Below the pieces are notes generated by a model, which saw only the letters and a list, made by a program, of their open reading frames with translations, made no database searches and was not told where the DNA came from. From contig JAQCGX010000001.1 in assembly GCA_027619975.1 (NCBI GenBank), positions 62,001 to 126,000 on the forward strand: a stretch of DNA of 64,000 nt, given 5' to 3'. Made by a program: the position numbers and the translations under genes. Positions 1-8,804 of this stretch are shown here, in pieces. This DNA comes from Nitrospinota bacterium (lineage in GTDB: Bacteria; Nitrospinota; Nitrospinia; Nitrospinales; VA-1). How positions within the stretch are numbered: position 1 is the first letter of the stretch; every line of letters starts with the position of its first letter.

Positions 1-2
1 AT

Positions 3-692
3 GTCCTCTGCACGGAAAATGACATTTACAAGATACTGCCCTTTGAACCCCTGGATTTTAATACAGCAGTGGAATGGGCGCTTAAAAAGGAAGAGCAATC
101 CCGCGTGTTTTCTCATTGGAGCGATGTTTCCCCCGAGCGAATGAAGGATCTGATGCCCCTTTGCGAGTACGAATCCGCTAATTTTATGATCGATGAACAT
201 TCGATAAACATCTCCGCGCCGCCGGATACGGTGTTCCCTCTCATCTGCCGTGTAGGCGGAAAGCATGGCTGGATCGCCGCCAATTTATTGTGGAAAATCC
301 GTGGGGCCGTAGACAGGATGTTGGGCGGTCCCGGTTTGAACCGGGGGCGAAGGGACGATAACCAATTACGCGAGGGGGATTCTGTAGATTTCTGGAGAGT
401 GGAAAAACTGGAAGTGAATAAGGAATTGCTTCTACGGGCAGAGATGTTATCCCCCGGCCTGTCCTGGTTGCAATTTTCGCTCATTCCGCAGGGGACCGAT
501 AAAACGAAACTGACCCTCAGGGCGCATTTCATTCCTCAACCGCTTTGGGGAAATCTCTACTGGTTTTTAATGGCGAAATTTCACGATTATATTTTTAAGG
601 GGATGCTGTCTTATTTTAGGAATGAGGCGGTCAATGCTCGCAGGGGATCACTGGTCCCCAAACCTTCCCATGATGCATCAACTCATCCCTGA
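3..692 (+). CDS. DUF2867 domain protein, C-terminal part (5' truncated by window edge)
   Basis: The reading frame is open from base 3 to the stop at 692, so the gene enters from outside the window; the ATG at 69 is only an internal Met. About 229 residues are visible. The stretch from around residue 50 (INISAPPDTVFPLI, then a Gly-rich WKIRGAVDRMLGGPG segment, GDSVDFWRVE and the FHDYIFKGML tail) matches the DUF2867 domain, which usually forms the C-terminal half of YbjT-like NAD(P)-binding SDR proteins. The Rossmann half would lie upstream and cannot be seen. Function is unknown. The domain call rests on recognised pattern only. Confidence 0.65.
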   Translation, partial: VLCTENDIYKILPFEPLDFNTAVEWALKKEEQSRVFSHWSDVSPERMKDLMPLCEYESANFMIDEHSINISAPPDTVFPLICRVGGKHGWIAANLLWKIRGAVDRMLGGPGLNRGRRDDNQLREGDSVDFWRVEKLEVNKELLLRAEMLSPGLSWLQFSLIPQGTDKTKLTLRAHFIPQPLWGNLYWFLMAKFHDYIFKGMLSYFRNEAVNARRGSLVPKPSHDASTHP

Positions 693-906
693 CCTTACAT
701 TTTATAAAACAGTGCACGACACCAGGAAAAGAGACGTTTGTTTGAACAAGCTCTGGATTGGCGCCGGAACGGTGGCGGGGAATAATTTTGTTGCCCTGCA
801 TACCGTTATGATATGCTTTGTGTTTGCTTGAAAAAGTTTTGTAAGAACTAATAAAAGTTTGTCTATTTTGATATTTTTGAGCCGCTATAAGCGACCAACC
901 ATCCGT

Positions 907-2076
907 ATGAAAAAACTTCTCCCTTATGGTTTATTGATTCTGGCTTTTCTACTTGCCGGGTGCCCCGAACCGAAAGTTCAGGAAAAAATGCCTCCCCTTT
1001 TTGTGCTTTCCTTTGCCACGGAAGCGGGAGCCGAGCCTTCGTTTTTGATCACCGACGATTTTAACCGCGACGGAATACTGGATCTGGTGGTGACCAACAG
1101 CGGCGATCATACCTTTTCATTTTTCAAGGGAAATGGAGACGGTACGTTTAAAGACCAGACCGTGTTTGCCACCGACAGGGACCCCATTTGCATCGTTGCC
1201 GCCGATTTTAATCTCGATGGCTACCTGGACCTGGCAGTGTTGAATTACGAAGATCAGAACATTCAGATTTTCATGAACACCCGCCTGGGAAGTTTTCAAG
1301 ATAGCGGTGTCAAAATGAATGTGGGGAAGATCCCGATCAATTTAACGGCGGGAGATTTCAATGAAGATGGGTTTCCCGACCTTGCCGTCACCTTGCGTTT
1401 TCACAAGGTGGTGACCCTGATGGGCAAGGGCGATGGAAAATTTGACGACCCGAAAAGCATGCCGGTGAGAGGTCAGCCCACGGCGCTGGTTCTGGGGGAT
1501 TACAATCACGACAAGCATGTGGATATCGCCGTTGCTCTTGCGGGGTCCGGGAATAGAGGGGTGCAGATTCTTTGGGGCAAAGGCGACGGGGCGTTCAAGC
1601 CTTCCAAACTTTTTAAAGGCGGCGGTCAACCCCTGACCATTGTCAATCTCGATGTTAATGGCGACGGCTATGGCGATCTGGTAACGTCCAGCAATGTCCT
1701 GCATGCGATGACGGCGGTCATCAATAATGGCGACGAGACGTTCCGAACGCTCCGGGATTTTGCATCGGGCAGTTTCCCCAAGTTTGTGGTGGCGGCGGAT
1801 TTCACCGGAGACGGGCTCATGGATATTGCGGTTTCCAACTCGACGGATGACACCATCTCCGTTTCCCTGGGCAAGGGAGATGGAACCTTCACCTACCCGC
1901 CCATTTACCATCGGGTCGATGAATACCCGCAGGGGATTGTCACCGGAGATTTTGACGGCGATGGCTTGATAGACATCGCGATCGCCTGCCGCGATAAAGG
2001 CAAGATCGATATTCTGCTCAAGAAGAACATGGTGAACCCCAATCCCAACCCGCCGGAAACGCCCAAAACGACTTGA
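907..2076 (+). CDS. FG-GAP/VCBS repeat lipoprotein
   Basis: A 389-residue protein. I chose the ATG at 907 because it gives a standard lipoprotein signal, MKKLLPYG followed by a hydrophobic run and the lipobox LLAGC; the frame is open upstream to an alternative start at 859. The rest is built from about seven repeats containing Asp-rich calcium-binding-type loops (DFNRDGILDL, DFNLDGYLDL, DFNEDGFPDL, DFTGDGLMDI, DFDGDGLIDI) separated by FKGNGDGTF-like turns. This is the FG-GAP/VCBS beta-propeller family. It is expected to be exported and lipid-anchored, with an adhesive or ligand-binding role. No partner gene is evident nearby. Confidence 0.85.
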   Translation: MKKLLPYGLLILAFLLAGCPEPKVQEKMPPLFVLSFATEAGAEPSFLITDDFNRDGILDLVVTNSGDHTFSFFKGNGDGTFKDQTVFATDRDPICIVAADFNLDGYLDLAVLNYEDQNIQIFMNTRLGSFQDSGVKMNVGKIPINLTAGDFNEDGFPDLAVTLRFHKVVTLMGKGDGKFDDPKSMPVRGQPTALVLGDYNHDKHVDIAVALAGSGNRGVQILWGKGDGAFKPSKLFKGGGQPLTIVNLDVNGDGYGDLVTSSNVLHAMTAVINNGDETFRTLRDFASGSFPKFVVAADFTGDGLMDIAVSNSTDDTISVSLGKGDGTFTYPPIYHRVDEYPQGIVTGDFDGDGLIDIAIACRDKGKIDILLKKNMVNPNPNPPETPKTT

Positions 2077-2240
2077 TGTTTTTATGCTTAACTCCTGCCC
2101 GACAATCAGCTATCGGACGATCGTACTTTTCGGAGGTGCAACAGAATATGCTGTAAAGGAGGTTTTATGGGGTGTGATATAATTCTCAAGCTATCAATAG
2201 TAACCAAAATAATAATTGTTAGACGATACTTGAGGTCTAA

Positions 2241-2657
2241 GTGAACCGACTACAATTTCAAGAACTAACCAAGCTTCGTCAAAGAGAAGCCTATGCTCTC
2301 TTGTCTAATCGTTTGTATTCTGGTGCCTATTACCTAATGGGGTACGCTATCGAATGCTCATTAAAGGCTTGTATCGCAAAACAAACGAAACGCCACGATT
2401 TTCCAGATAAAAATGAAACAATCCAATCCTACACACACAATTTACAACAACTCATAGGGCTCTCTAGTTTGTCTGTTGCTCTCAAAAAAGCTACGGAATC
2501 AAATCGTGAGCTCCAAAACAATTGGTTAGTAGTCAAGGATTGGAAAGAAGATTCACGATATAGACTAACGATTACTGCTTTAGAGGCTAAAGATCTTTAT
2601 AAAGCATGCACTAGTAGAAAAAATGGCATCTTGCCTTGGATAAAAAAACAATGGTAA
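2241..2657 (+). CDS. HEPN domain protein
   Basis: A 138-residue protein starting with GTG at 2241. The N-terminal half has the HEPN four-helix signature: YSGAYYLMGYAIECSLKACIAK, where the small-residue, aromatic and Cys/Glu pattern is typical. HEPN proteins are often RNases in toxin-antitoxin, abortive-infection or CRISPR-linked systems. The classical R-x4-6-H catalytic motif is not clearly visible (RLTITALEAKDLYK occupies the position), so an RNA-binding or non-nuclease HEPN is possible. It overlaps the next gene by a few bases, implying translational coupling. The pair is A+T-rich compared with its neighbours, which suggests horizontal acquisition. Confidence 0.7.
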   Translation: MNRLQFQELTKLRQREAYALLSNRLYSGAYYLMGYAIECSLKACIAKQTKRHDFPDKNETIQSYTHNLQQLIGLSSLSVALKKATESNRELQNNWLVVKDWKEDSRYRLTITALEAKDLYKACTSRKNGILPWIKKQW

Positions 2658-3040
2658 CAAAAGATATAAGTAAAGAATCTATAGACTCTGGAAAACAACT
2701 GCTTAGAGAACTAGATAAAGCAAATATTAAGGTAGATGCTGCATTCTGGTTTTTCTTTTCAGATGACTCTGACTGGAAACTTGTTTTCTCCTTACCACAG
2801 GAAATCAAAAATGGCCCAAAGAAGGCATACTTAGTAATTCAAAAAGTATATGCGAGAATAGGAGGAAATCTACCGGGTTTAGATATTAACGATGTATTGT
2901 TAATGATGGAAGATAATCCTCTTGTTAATATTCTGAAAATAATGATTCGCACTGGCCCAGAAATTAGTGAAATAAGACTTACACAAAACGTAATAAATGG
3001 CACCTTGATTGAAGATGCTGTTATATATCGGCTTCTATAA
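2651..3040 (+). CDS. Unknown protein coupled to the HEPN gene
   Basis: A 129-residue protein of a family I do not recognise. The ATG at 2651 overlaps the end of the HEPN gene by 7 bases; a TTG at 2636 in the same frame is an alternative start. The sequence is mixed alpha/beta with an aromatic patch (AAFWFFFSDDSDWKLVFSLP) near residues 35-55, and has no signal peptide or TM segment. Tight coupling to a HEPN protein suggests a partner or antidote, but no antitoxin fold (MNT nucleotidyltransferase, AbrB, RHH) is visible. Confidence 0.6.
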   Translation: MVTKDISKESIDSGKQLLRELDKANIKVDAAFWFFFSDDSDWKLVFSLPQEIKNGPKKAYLVIQKVYARIGGNLPGLDINDVLLMMEDNPLVNILKIMIRTGPEISEIRLTQNVINGTLIEDAVIYRLL

Positions 3041-3072
3041 CATCTTACATGTAGCTGAAAAAGTCCAAAATT

Positions 3073-4863
3073 TTACGGAGCTGTAATAAAAAGGCTTTTT
3101 TCTTTTTGGGAGGAGGAATTCAACTCTTGAAACGTTCCTTCGGGAAATACAGCAAGTAGTTTTTTTGGTTGGATCAAATGGGCCACCTCTAGCACGTTTT
3201 GATAGCCGTCCAGATGATTGTTGGCCATCGGCACCAGTATGAAGTCGTAATGGTTGGCGATGAGTTGATCGGCCAAAGGGGAGGGGAAGGTGTCGGCGGA
3301 AAAGAACCCTTGGCCGTAGGAGTATAACTGGTTCACGCGCGGGTTGCCCTGCAAGTCATCCATCACCACATCCTGACCGAGCAGGTCCACCGTGGAATTT
3401 TTCAGGGGATCGAGGGATTGCAGAATCAGGTGGATCATCCACGGGCGCACGCTTCTCAGGATGAGGACGCGGGAGTGATCGGGAATTATTTTTGATGATG
3501 TTTTTGCGGCGGTCAAAAACTGGGACGCGTTGGCGTCGCTTTTTCCACGGTCAAAGGCTTCCAGCGCCTTTTTGAACATTTTCTGGATTTCCTCCGCCGG
3601 ATAATGCGGGTAATCCACCACCACATGGCCGTTGCCATCGAAATCCTGCCACTCGATGCCGGTTTTCAGATACGAATTTTCCACACAGCTTTTATAAAAA
3701 TCCGTTCCCGGTTGCGGCGTGTTGATGGAAACCTGCACTTCGTCGAGAAGCCCCTGGCGGGTCAATTCGTAAATCAGGTCGACGGTTTTCTGGTCTTCTT
3801 CCCGGCTGGAGCCGAGCCCGCCAACACTGAAGGTTGCGTAAAACACAAAACCAATACTCTTACCAAATTTCAGGATCGACAGCAGTTTATCGGGATGGTG
3901 TTTTTTCCCGAGCGTCATTTTTTCTGCAACGACATCGCTGGCGGTTTCGATACCGAAACGAATTTTGTAGTATCCGGCTTTGCGCATTTCTTTAAGCGCT
4001 TCTTCATCGAGGGAAACGTATTCGCAAAGCGCTTCGTATTTCAGGTGATCGAGATTCGCCGCGCGAATGGCTTTGGCCAGGGCGATATTGAAGCTTCGCT
4101 TGATGTTGTGAACCTCTTCGTCAAAAAATACGCCTTCCATTTCCGGATATTTTTCTTTCAGCTGACGGATTTCCCCGACCACATCGGCGACGTTTCTTGG
4201 GCGCCAGTTCAATTCATCGTAATAGAGCGTCGCCGCCGCGCAAAAGTTGCACCGGCGCGGGCAGCCTCTGGAAGCGTACATCTGGATTTGCCGGTAGCGG
4301 CAGTTGGGTTCGTGATAGTCCAGACGGCTGATGTCATCATCTTCAGGGTAGGGTAACGAGTCGATGGCCAGAAGTTCTCGGTTGCCGTTCGGGTAAACTC
4401 CTGAAATATGCTGAGGGTCTTTTCCTTGAATCAAATCGAGAACGGCGTATTCGAATTCTCCCTGGCAAACGAAATCGGCGACCTTTAAAACGTCCTCTGG
4501 TTCCGCCATCGGGTGCTGTCCGGTAAAGATCAACCGCGTGCCAAACGCCTGCTTCGCCGCCTTAGCCAGGCGCAGGTCTTCGTCGATGGTGCGCGAAGAA
4601 CTTTCCATAATAAGCCAGTCCGGGCGCTCCTCCGTGAGTTTCGCGAAGTAGGTTTCAAAGTCCCAACCCTTGAGCACGCCGTCAAGAAACTTGACCGCAT
4701 GATCGGTTTCCCTCTTCAGCAAGGCAGACGTGTAGGCCAACTGCCAGGGGTAATAGCCGCAATTGGTGAAGTTTTTGACTCCTAATGACCAACGGGAAGG
4801 AACATGCACCATATGGTAGCCATTGGCATCGACTCCTACGGAATTGGCGACGACGATTTTCAT
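3073..4863 (-). CDS. B12-binding-type radical SAM protein with C-terminal GT9-like domain
   Basis: A 596-residue cytoplasmic protein. Residues about 1-150 form a cobalamin-binding-type Rossmann domain, but no DxHxxG cobalt-ligand motif is visible. The radical SAM core follows, with the 4Fe-4S motif CxxxCxxC in SRGCPRRCNFCAA near residue 205. Residues about 470-596 form a further Rossmann-like domain (RVLILRS, then PRVNQLYSYGQGFF) resembling the N-terminal half of GT9 heptosyltransferases. It is the last gene of a minus-strand run and starts 7 bases after the preceding gene. It is a paralogue of the protein at 5679-7463, with the same domain order. The substrate is unknown. Confidence 0.85.
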   Translation of the reverse strand: MKIVVANSVGVDANGYHMVHVPSRWSLGVKNFTNCGYYPWQLAYTSALLKRETDHAVKFLDGVLKGWDFETYFAKLTEERPDWLIMESSSRTIDEDLRLAKAAKQAFGTRLIFTGQHPMAEPEDVLKVADFVCQGEFEYAVLDLIQGKDPQHISGVYPNGNRELLAIDSLPYPEDDDISRLDYHEPNCRYRQIQMYASRGCPRRCNFCAAATLYYDELNWRPRNVADVVGEIRQLKEKYPEMEGVFFDEEVHNIKRSFNIALAKAIRAANLDHLKYEALCEYVSLDEEALKEMRKAGYYKIRFGIETASDVVAEKMTLGKKHHPDKLLSILKFGKSIGFVFYATFSVGGLGSSREEDQKTVDLIYELTRQGLLDEVQVSINTPQPGTDFYKSCVENSYLKTGIEWQDFDGNGHVVVDYPHYPAEEIQKMFKKALEAFDRGKSDANASQFLTAAKTSSKIIPDHSRVLILRSVRPWMIHLILQSLDPLKNSTVDLLGQDVVMDDLQGNPRVNQLYSYGQGFFSADTFPSPLADQLIANHYDFILVPMANNHLDGYQNVLEVAHLIQPKKLLAVFPEGTFQELNSSSQKEKSLFITAP

Positions 4864-4870
4864 GAGGCGT

Positions 4871-5494
4871 TCAGACCAGGGTCAATACTTTGGAGGTTTT
4901 CTCAGGAGCGGCAATGGGGGGCTCATGCCGCTTTCGGGGGCTGGCGTTTTTTTTACGGGTATTTTTTTTAGGGGAAGAAAGTTTACGGAAACACCATTCG
5001 CCGATCAGCCCCAGGCTGATGCAAAAAAATAATAGTGCGGTCGCGATATAATTGAGGCCCACCCAGAAGAGGGTGGTTTTTTCCAGGAACCATTTTTTCA
5101 GAATATTTCTGCCGCTCAAGTCCACATAGGTCCCGCGCGAGTTGTAGCCGCGAATGGTTTTTGCTTTGGATGCCCAGGCGAGAAGATCGATATTGGAGTA
5201 GCCCAGCCCGTGGTCCACATTGTAGAGAGCAACGGCGAGATCGAATTTTTGCTTCCGCAGTTTTTCAAGAGGAGCGCGGCCATAGTTGAGAACACCCATT
5301 CGGCGATGGTTGCCGATGGTCAGTACGACATCGACCAAGGGGTCCTGAGCGACGACGGCCTCCACGCCTTGAGGCGCGAGGACGGTGATTTTGGCATCGG
5401 GAAACTCCTGTTTGAGGCTATTCAGGGTTTGGTTCAGGATCCGGGTGGCGGACCGGATGACGAGAATTTTTTTTATGTTTTGAGACGGCTTCAT
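4871..5494 (-). CDS. Membrane-anchored GT9-like Rossmann protein
   Basis: About 207 residues from ATG 5494. The frame is open 36 codons further upstream to 5602, but that part reads through a palindromic repeat, so the shorter start is preferred. Residues 8-130 (KKILVIRSATRIL, FPDAKITVLAP, PLVDVVLTIG, KFDLAVALYN) resemble the N-terminal domain of ADP-heptose:LPS heptosyltransferases, without the C-terminal catalytic half. A hydrophobic segment follows (ALLFFCISLGLIG), then a very basic tail rich in Lys and Arg. The same domain forms the C-terminus of both neighbouring radical SAM proteins, which argues for a shared complex or ligand. Confidence 0.65.
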   Translation of the reverse strand: MKPSQNIKKILVIRSATRILNQTLNSLKQEFPDAKITVLAPQGVEAVVAQDPLVDVVLTIGNHRRMGVLNYGRAPLEKLRKQKFDLAVALYNVDHGLGYSNIDLLAWASKAKTIRGYNSRGTYVDLSGRNILKKWFLEKTTLFWVGLNYIATALLFFCISLGLIGEWCFRKLSSPKKNTRKKNASPRKRHEPPIAAPEKTSKVLTLV

Positions 5495-5520
5495 AAAACT
5501 TAAAAATAGGGAAAAGGTAT

Positions 5521-5621
5521 TAATCCCCTCATCCCAGCCTTCTCCCCAAAGAGGAGAAGGGGTTTCTTCCTCTCCTTCATTGGAGGAGTGCCCACAGGGC
5601 AACGGATTGAGGTGAGGAGGG
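5521..5621 (+). repeat. Palindromic intergenic repeat (CCCTCATCCCAGCC family), copy A
   Basis: The segment contains nested inverted repeats: CCTTCTCCCC pairs with GGAGAAGGGG, TCTCCT pairs with AGGAG, and TGCCC pairs with GGGCA. Its ends CCCTCATCCCAGCC and GGTGAGGAGGG are also partly complementary. Its reverse complement matches the repeat at 45081-45167 over most of its length. It lies in the 185-base gap between two genes of the radical SAM run, so its transcript would fold strongly and could process or attenuate the message. Similar repeats are widespread in environmental bacteria. Confidence 0.75.
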
Positions 5622-5678
5622 ATTTAATTTTTTCTTTAATGCCTAAAATATTTTTAACTCTTTATATGGACAGGTCTC

Positions 5679-7463
5679 CTAAATATGCGATCTTCCATGA
5701 TCGCCGGGATTGTCCAGATCGAAAACCTTGCCTTCAATATTCACCGCCACCAGTCGTTTGATTCCTATCCGGTTGGCGATGGCTTTAACGTCCGCATAAC
5801 CGTTGCCGGAGATATTGTTGTAGGGGATCACGCCCATGGCAAAAGCTCTTTTTTGTAAACGGTCCATCAAACTTGCAGGAAAGGAGTTGTTTTTGAAGTG
5901 GCCGTTTTCATAGAGCAACACTTCATTGATCTTGGGGTTTTGCCGCAACTCATTTTCCACACCCGGTTGTGCCAGGGTGGTGATTCTATTCCTGGAAAAC
6001 TGACTGGCAAGGGACCCGACCACATCGTTCATCTGTTTCATCCGGGAACTTCGGAAAACCAGGATGTCATCGGTGGAATCGATGGAAAGGGATTTAAAAT
6101 TATCCTTTGCCGTTTTCGAATAGCGCTTGTTGAATCCTTCTTCATACAGCGTTTCGGCTTCACGAAAGTTTTTCATGACCTGCTCTGCCGGGTATTCGGG
6201 ACGATCCACCACGCAATGGTTGCCGCCATCGAAGTGTTTCCAGTCGAGATCGCGCAGATAACCCTGGGCTTTCATGCGATTGAAAAAGGGAGTTCCCGGT
6301 TGCGGTGTGCTGATGGAAAGCTGGAACCGCCACAACAGCTCCCGGTCGATCATTTCGCGGATCAAGTCGAGGGTTTTTTTATCGCAATCGTCGGTCGAAC
6401 CTTCACCGCCGAAAGTAAATGTCCCATAAAATTTCAGCCCGATGCTGGTGCCGTGCTTCATCAATTGCTTGAGGCGTGGAACGTTGAATTTTTTCATCAA
6501 CTCCATGCCACGGGCGGCGTGTTCGCCGGCGGTTTCAATGCCCAAGCGCACCATATAATAGCCGGCGCTTTTCATGGCGTCCAGAACCTCTTCATCCATC
6601 GGCCACTGGCCGCACATGACATCGTATTTTAAATCGTCCAAACCGTTTTCACGGATGGCCTTGGTCAATTCGAGAATGTATTTTTTACTGCCGTTATGAA
6701 CTTTATCGTCGAAGAAGATGCCTTCCAGCTGCGGGTATTTGGCGCGCAGGGTTTGTAACTCCAGCACGACATTTTGCGGATTTCTCGGTCGCCAGTTGGG
6801 GTGGGCGTAGGAAATGTTACCGCAGACACAAAATGTGCAGGACAATGGGCATCCGCGCAAGGCGTAGGCTTGGATTTCAAGATATTCGCTGGAGGGTTCG
6901 CCGGGCATGCCGTAATCCAGTCGGGACACATCGTCATCTTCCGGAAACGGCAGATCATTGACATCCAGGGGAGGACGCAGGTTGGTGTTGGGGTATAACC
7001 CCAGAATATCGTTACGGTCTTTTCCCTGGAGGATATCCTTTACCGCCAGTTCGTATTCTCTTAGAATCACGTAGTCTGCGTATTCGCTCACTTCTTCAGG
7101 GAAGGTCGTGGGATGCGGTCCGCAGAAGATCAATTTGGTGCCGAACAGGCGTTTCACTTCCCTGGCGAAGCGGCTGTCCGCTTCTATGGTGCGCGTGGCG
7201 CAGTCCATGATGAGATAATCCGGTCCGAATTCGGAAACTTTATCCACGAAAGCCTGGTGGTCAAGTTTGTCCAGACAGCCGTCGAAAAACCGGACTTCAT
7301 GATCGGTGTCCCTTTTCAGCATGGAAGAACAATAGGCTAACTGCCAGGGATAATAGGTGAAAATATTCAAATCTTTCGTGCTGTTGGTCCATCGGCTGGG
7401 CGAGTGGATCATGGCATAGCCATCAGCATCGATGCCAACGGAATTACATACGGCAACTTTCAT
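5679..7463 (-). CDS. B12-binding-type radical SAM protein with C-terminal GT9-like domain (paralogue)
   Basis: A 594-residue protein from ATG 7463, chosen because MKVAVCNSVGIDADG aligns with the start of the downstream paralogue (MKIVVANSVGVDANG). It has an N-terminal cobalamin-binding-type domain (GPHPTTFPEEV), then the radical SAM motif CxxxCxxC in LRGCPLSCTFCVCG near residue 210, then a C-terminal Rossmann domain (DDILVFRSSR, PKINEVLLYENGHF). It is first in the three-gene minus-strand run. The close paralogy suggests tandem duplication followed by specialisation. Reaction and substrate are unknown. Confidence 0.85.
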   Translation of the reverse strand: MKVAVCNSVGIDADGYAMIHSPSRWTNSTKDLNIFTYYPWQLAYCSSMLKRDTDHEVRFFDGCLDKLDHQAFVDKVSEFGPDYLIMDCATRTIEADSRFAREVKRLFGTKLIFCGPHPTTFPEEVSEYADYVILREYELAVKDILQGKDRNDILGLYPNTNLRPPLDVNDLPFPEDDDVSRLDYGMPGEPSSEYLEIQAYALRGCPLSCTFCVCGNISYAHPNWRPRNPQNVVLELQTLRAKYPQLEGIFFDDKVHNGSKKYILELTKAIRENGLDDLKYDVMCGQWPMDEEVLDAMKSAGYYMVRLGIETAGEHAARGMELMKKFNVPRLKQLMKHGTSIGLKFYGTFTFGGEGSTDDCDKKTLDLIREMIDRELLWRFQLSISTPQPGTPFFNRMKAQGYLRDLDWKHFDGGNHCVVDRPEYPAEQVMKNFREAETLYEEGFNKRYSKTAKDNFKSLSIDSTDDILVFRSSRMKQMNDVVGSLASQFSRNRITTLAQPGVENELRQNPKINEVLLYENGHFKNNSFPASLMDRLQKRAFAMGVIPYNNISGNGYADVKAIANRIGIKRLVAVNIEGKVFDLDNPGDHGRSHI

Positions 7464-7823
7464 GGAAATCCTCGAAAGATGGGGGGGTGCGTAAGGCACA
7501 ACTCGACTATAAGACCACTGATTACCCTAGCGGATATTTTTTCTTAAAACTTTAACTGACTCCCCGAATCTTTAGCCTGAAGGGGAATGGTTAGAAAATT
7601 ATTGTGTAATTGCCATTATTCATTTGGTTTCCGGAATTTTTGTGAGAAGCATTGATTTTTTGGAAGATCGACTTCCACAATCCGTAGGGAGATGTTCGGG
7701 TTTCATCTTGACATCGTTCGTTCAACTTGTAAAGATGCTTGGTTCATTGGCAGTTATATTATAAGAGCTTTGGGTCTCGGAGTTGTTCGAGGAATGAGCT
7801 GTAGTTTTATTGGAGCGACGGGA
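7464..7823. other. Divergent intergenic region between the radical SAM run and ftsY
   Basis: This 360-base region must hold the promoters for both divergent transcripts. The ftsY frame is open back to 7692, so part of it could be coding if an upstream start were used. I see no convincing -35/-10 pair, RNA gene or repeat in it. Confidence 0.4.
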
Positions 7824-8783
7824 ATGAGTGATCAGGGAAAGACAGAGGAAGTGGTCGAGAAAAAGAAATCGGGGTTTTTTTCCCGTTTGAAATCCGGATT
7901 GACCAAAACCAGGGACGCTCTCGCCGGCGGCATTGAAAATATTGTTCTCGGAGAGGCGAGGGTAGGGCCGGAATTCATGCAGGAATTGGAGGAGGTGCTG
8001 ATCACCGCCGATGTTGGAGTTGATACCACCCACTACATCCTCAATGAATTGAAAAAGGACGTGGAGGATGGCCGTATCCGCAACCAGGATGGGGTGAAGG
8101 AAGCCTTGAAGCAGGTGCTGGTCCGGATTCTCGAAGAGCATCAGGGCGAGGGCCGTAAATTTGTCGAGCCCACGCATGTGGTGCTGGTCATCGGCGTGAA
8201 TGGCTCCGGGAAAACCACGACCATCGGCAAATTGACGCAAAAATGGAAAGATGACGGTAAAAAAGTGCTGTTGGGTGCTGGAGATACCTTTCGCGCCGCC
8301 GCTGTCGAGCAAATGTTGGTCTGGGCCGATAGGGTGGGGGTTCCCTGTATTCATCAGAAAGCTGGAGCGGACCCTTCAGGAGTTTCCTACGAAGCTGTGC
8401 AGGCGGCGGTGACACGCAAAATGGACGTGGCGATCATCGATACCGCAGGACGGTTGCAGACCAATACCAATTTGATGGAGGAGTTGAAAAAGGTCAAGCG
8501 CGTGATCGGTAAGGTGTTGCCCGGCGCACCCCACGAAACACTTCTGGTTCTGGACGCCACAATAGGCCAAAACAGCGTTTCCCAGGCCAAGCTGTTTCAC
8601 GAGGCGATGGCTATCGATGGTCTGGTGATGACCAAACTGGACGGCACCGGCAAGGGCGGTGTTTTATTCAATATCACCCGCGAATTAAAACTGCCGGTGC
8701 GCTTTATAGGCGTTGGAGAAAAAGTGGAAGATTTGCAGGAGTTCGATCCCAAGAGCTTCGTCGATGCCTTGTTTGCCTCCTGA
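7824..8783 (+). CDS. ftsY: Signal recognition particle receptor FtsY
   Basis: A 319-residue SRP GTPase that receives ribosome-nascent-chain/SRP complexes at the inner membrane. The ATG at 7824 (MSDQGKTEE) gives the short acidic/basic N-terminal region normal for compact FtsY; in-frame starts at 7692 and 7794 would add unrelated residues. The N domain (KKSGFFSRLKSGLTKTRDAL) is followed by the G domain: P-loop GVNGSGKTTTIGKL, the SRP-GTPase motif GDTFRAAAVEQ, DTAGR, and TKLDGTGKGG for guanine recognition. The C-terminus ends normally with a DLQEFDP and FVDALF stretch. It appears monocistronic, facing a convergent PilZ gene. Confidence 0.97.
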   Translation: MSDQGKTEEVVEKKKSGFFSRLKSGLTKTRDALAGGIENIVLGEARVGPEFMQELEEVLITADVGVDTTHYILNELKKDVEDGRIRNQDGVKEALKQVLVRILEEHQGEGRKFVEPTHVVLVIGVNGSGKTTTIGKLTQKWKDDGKKVLLGAGDTFRAAAVEQMLVWADRVGVPCIHQKAGADPSGVSYEAVQAAVTRKMDVAIIDTAGRLQTNTNLMEELKKVKRVIGKVLPGAPHETLLVLDATIGQNSVSQAKLFHEAMAIDGLVMTKLDGTGKGGVLFNITRELKLPVRFIGVGEKVEDLQEFDPKSFVDALFAS

Positions 8784-8804
8784 TCTCTTAGTTATAGACC
8801 CGCC

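Noticed and set aside
3604-4356. 250-residue open frame on the plus strand inside the radical SAM gene
   Set aside because: It is fully antisense to a protein with clear radical SAM motifs, has no recognisable domain and fits the usual mirror-frame artefact.
4871-5602. Longer start at 5602 for the GT9-like membrane protein
   Set aside because: The extra 36 residues are translated from the palindromic repeat and give an unnatural Glu/Pro/Gly-rich leader; ATG 5494 begins the recognised domain.
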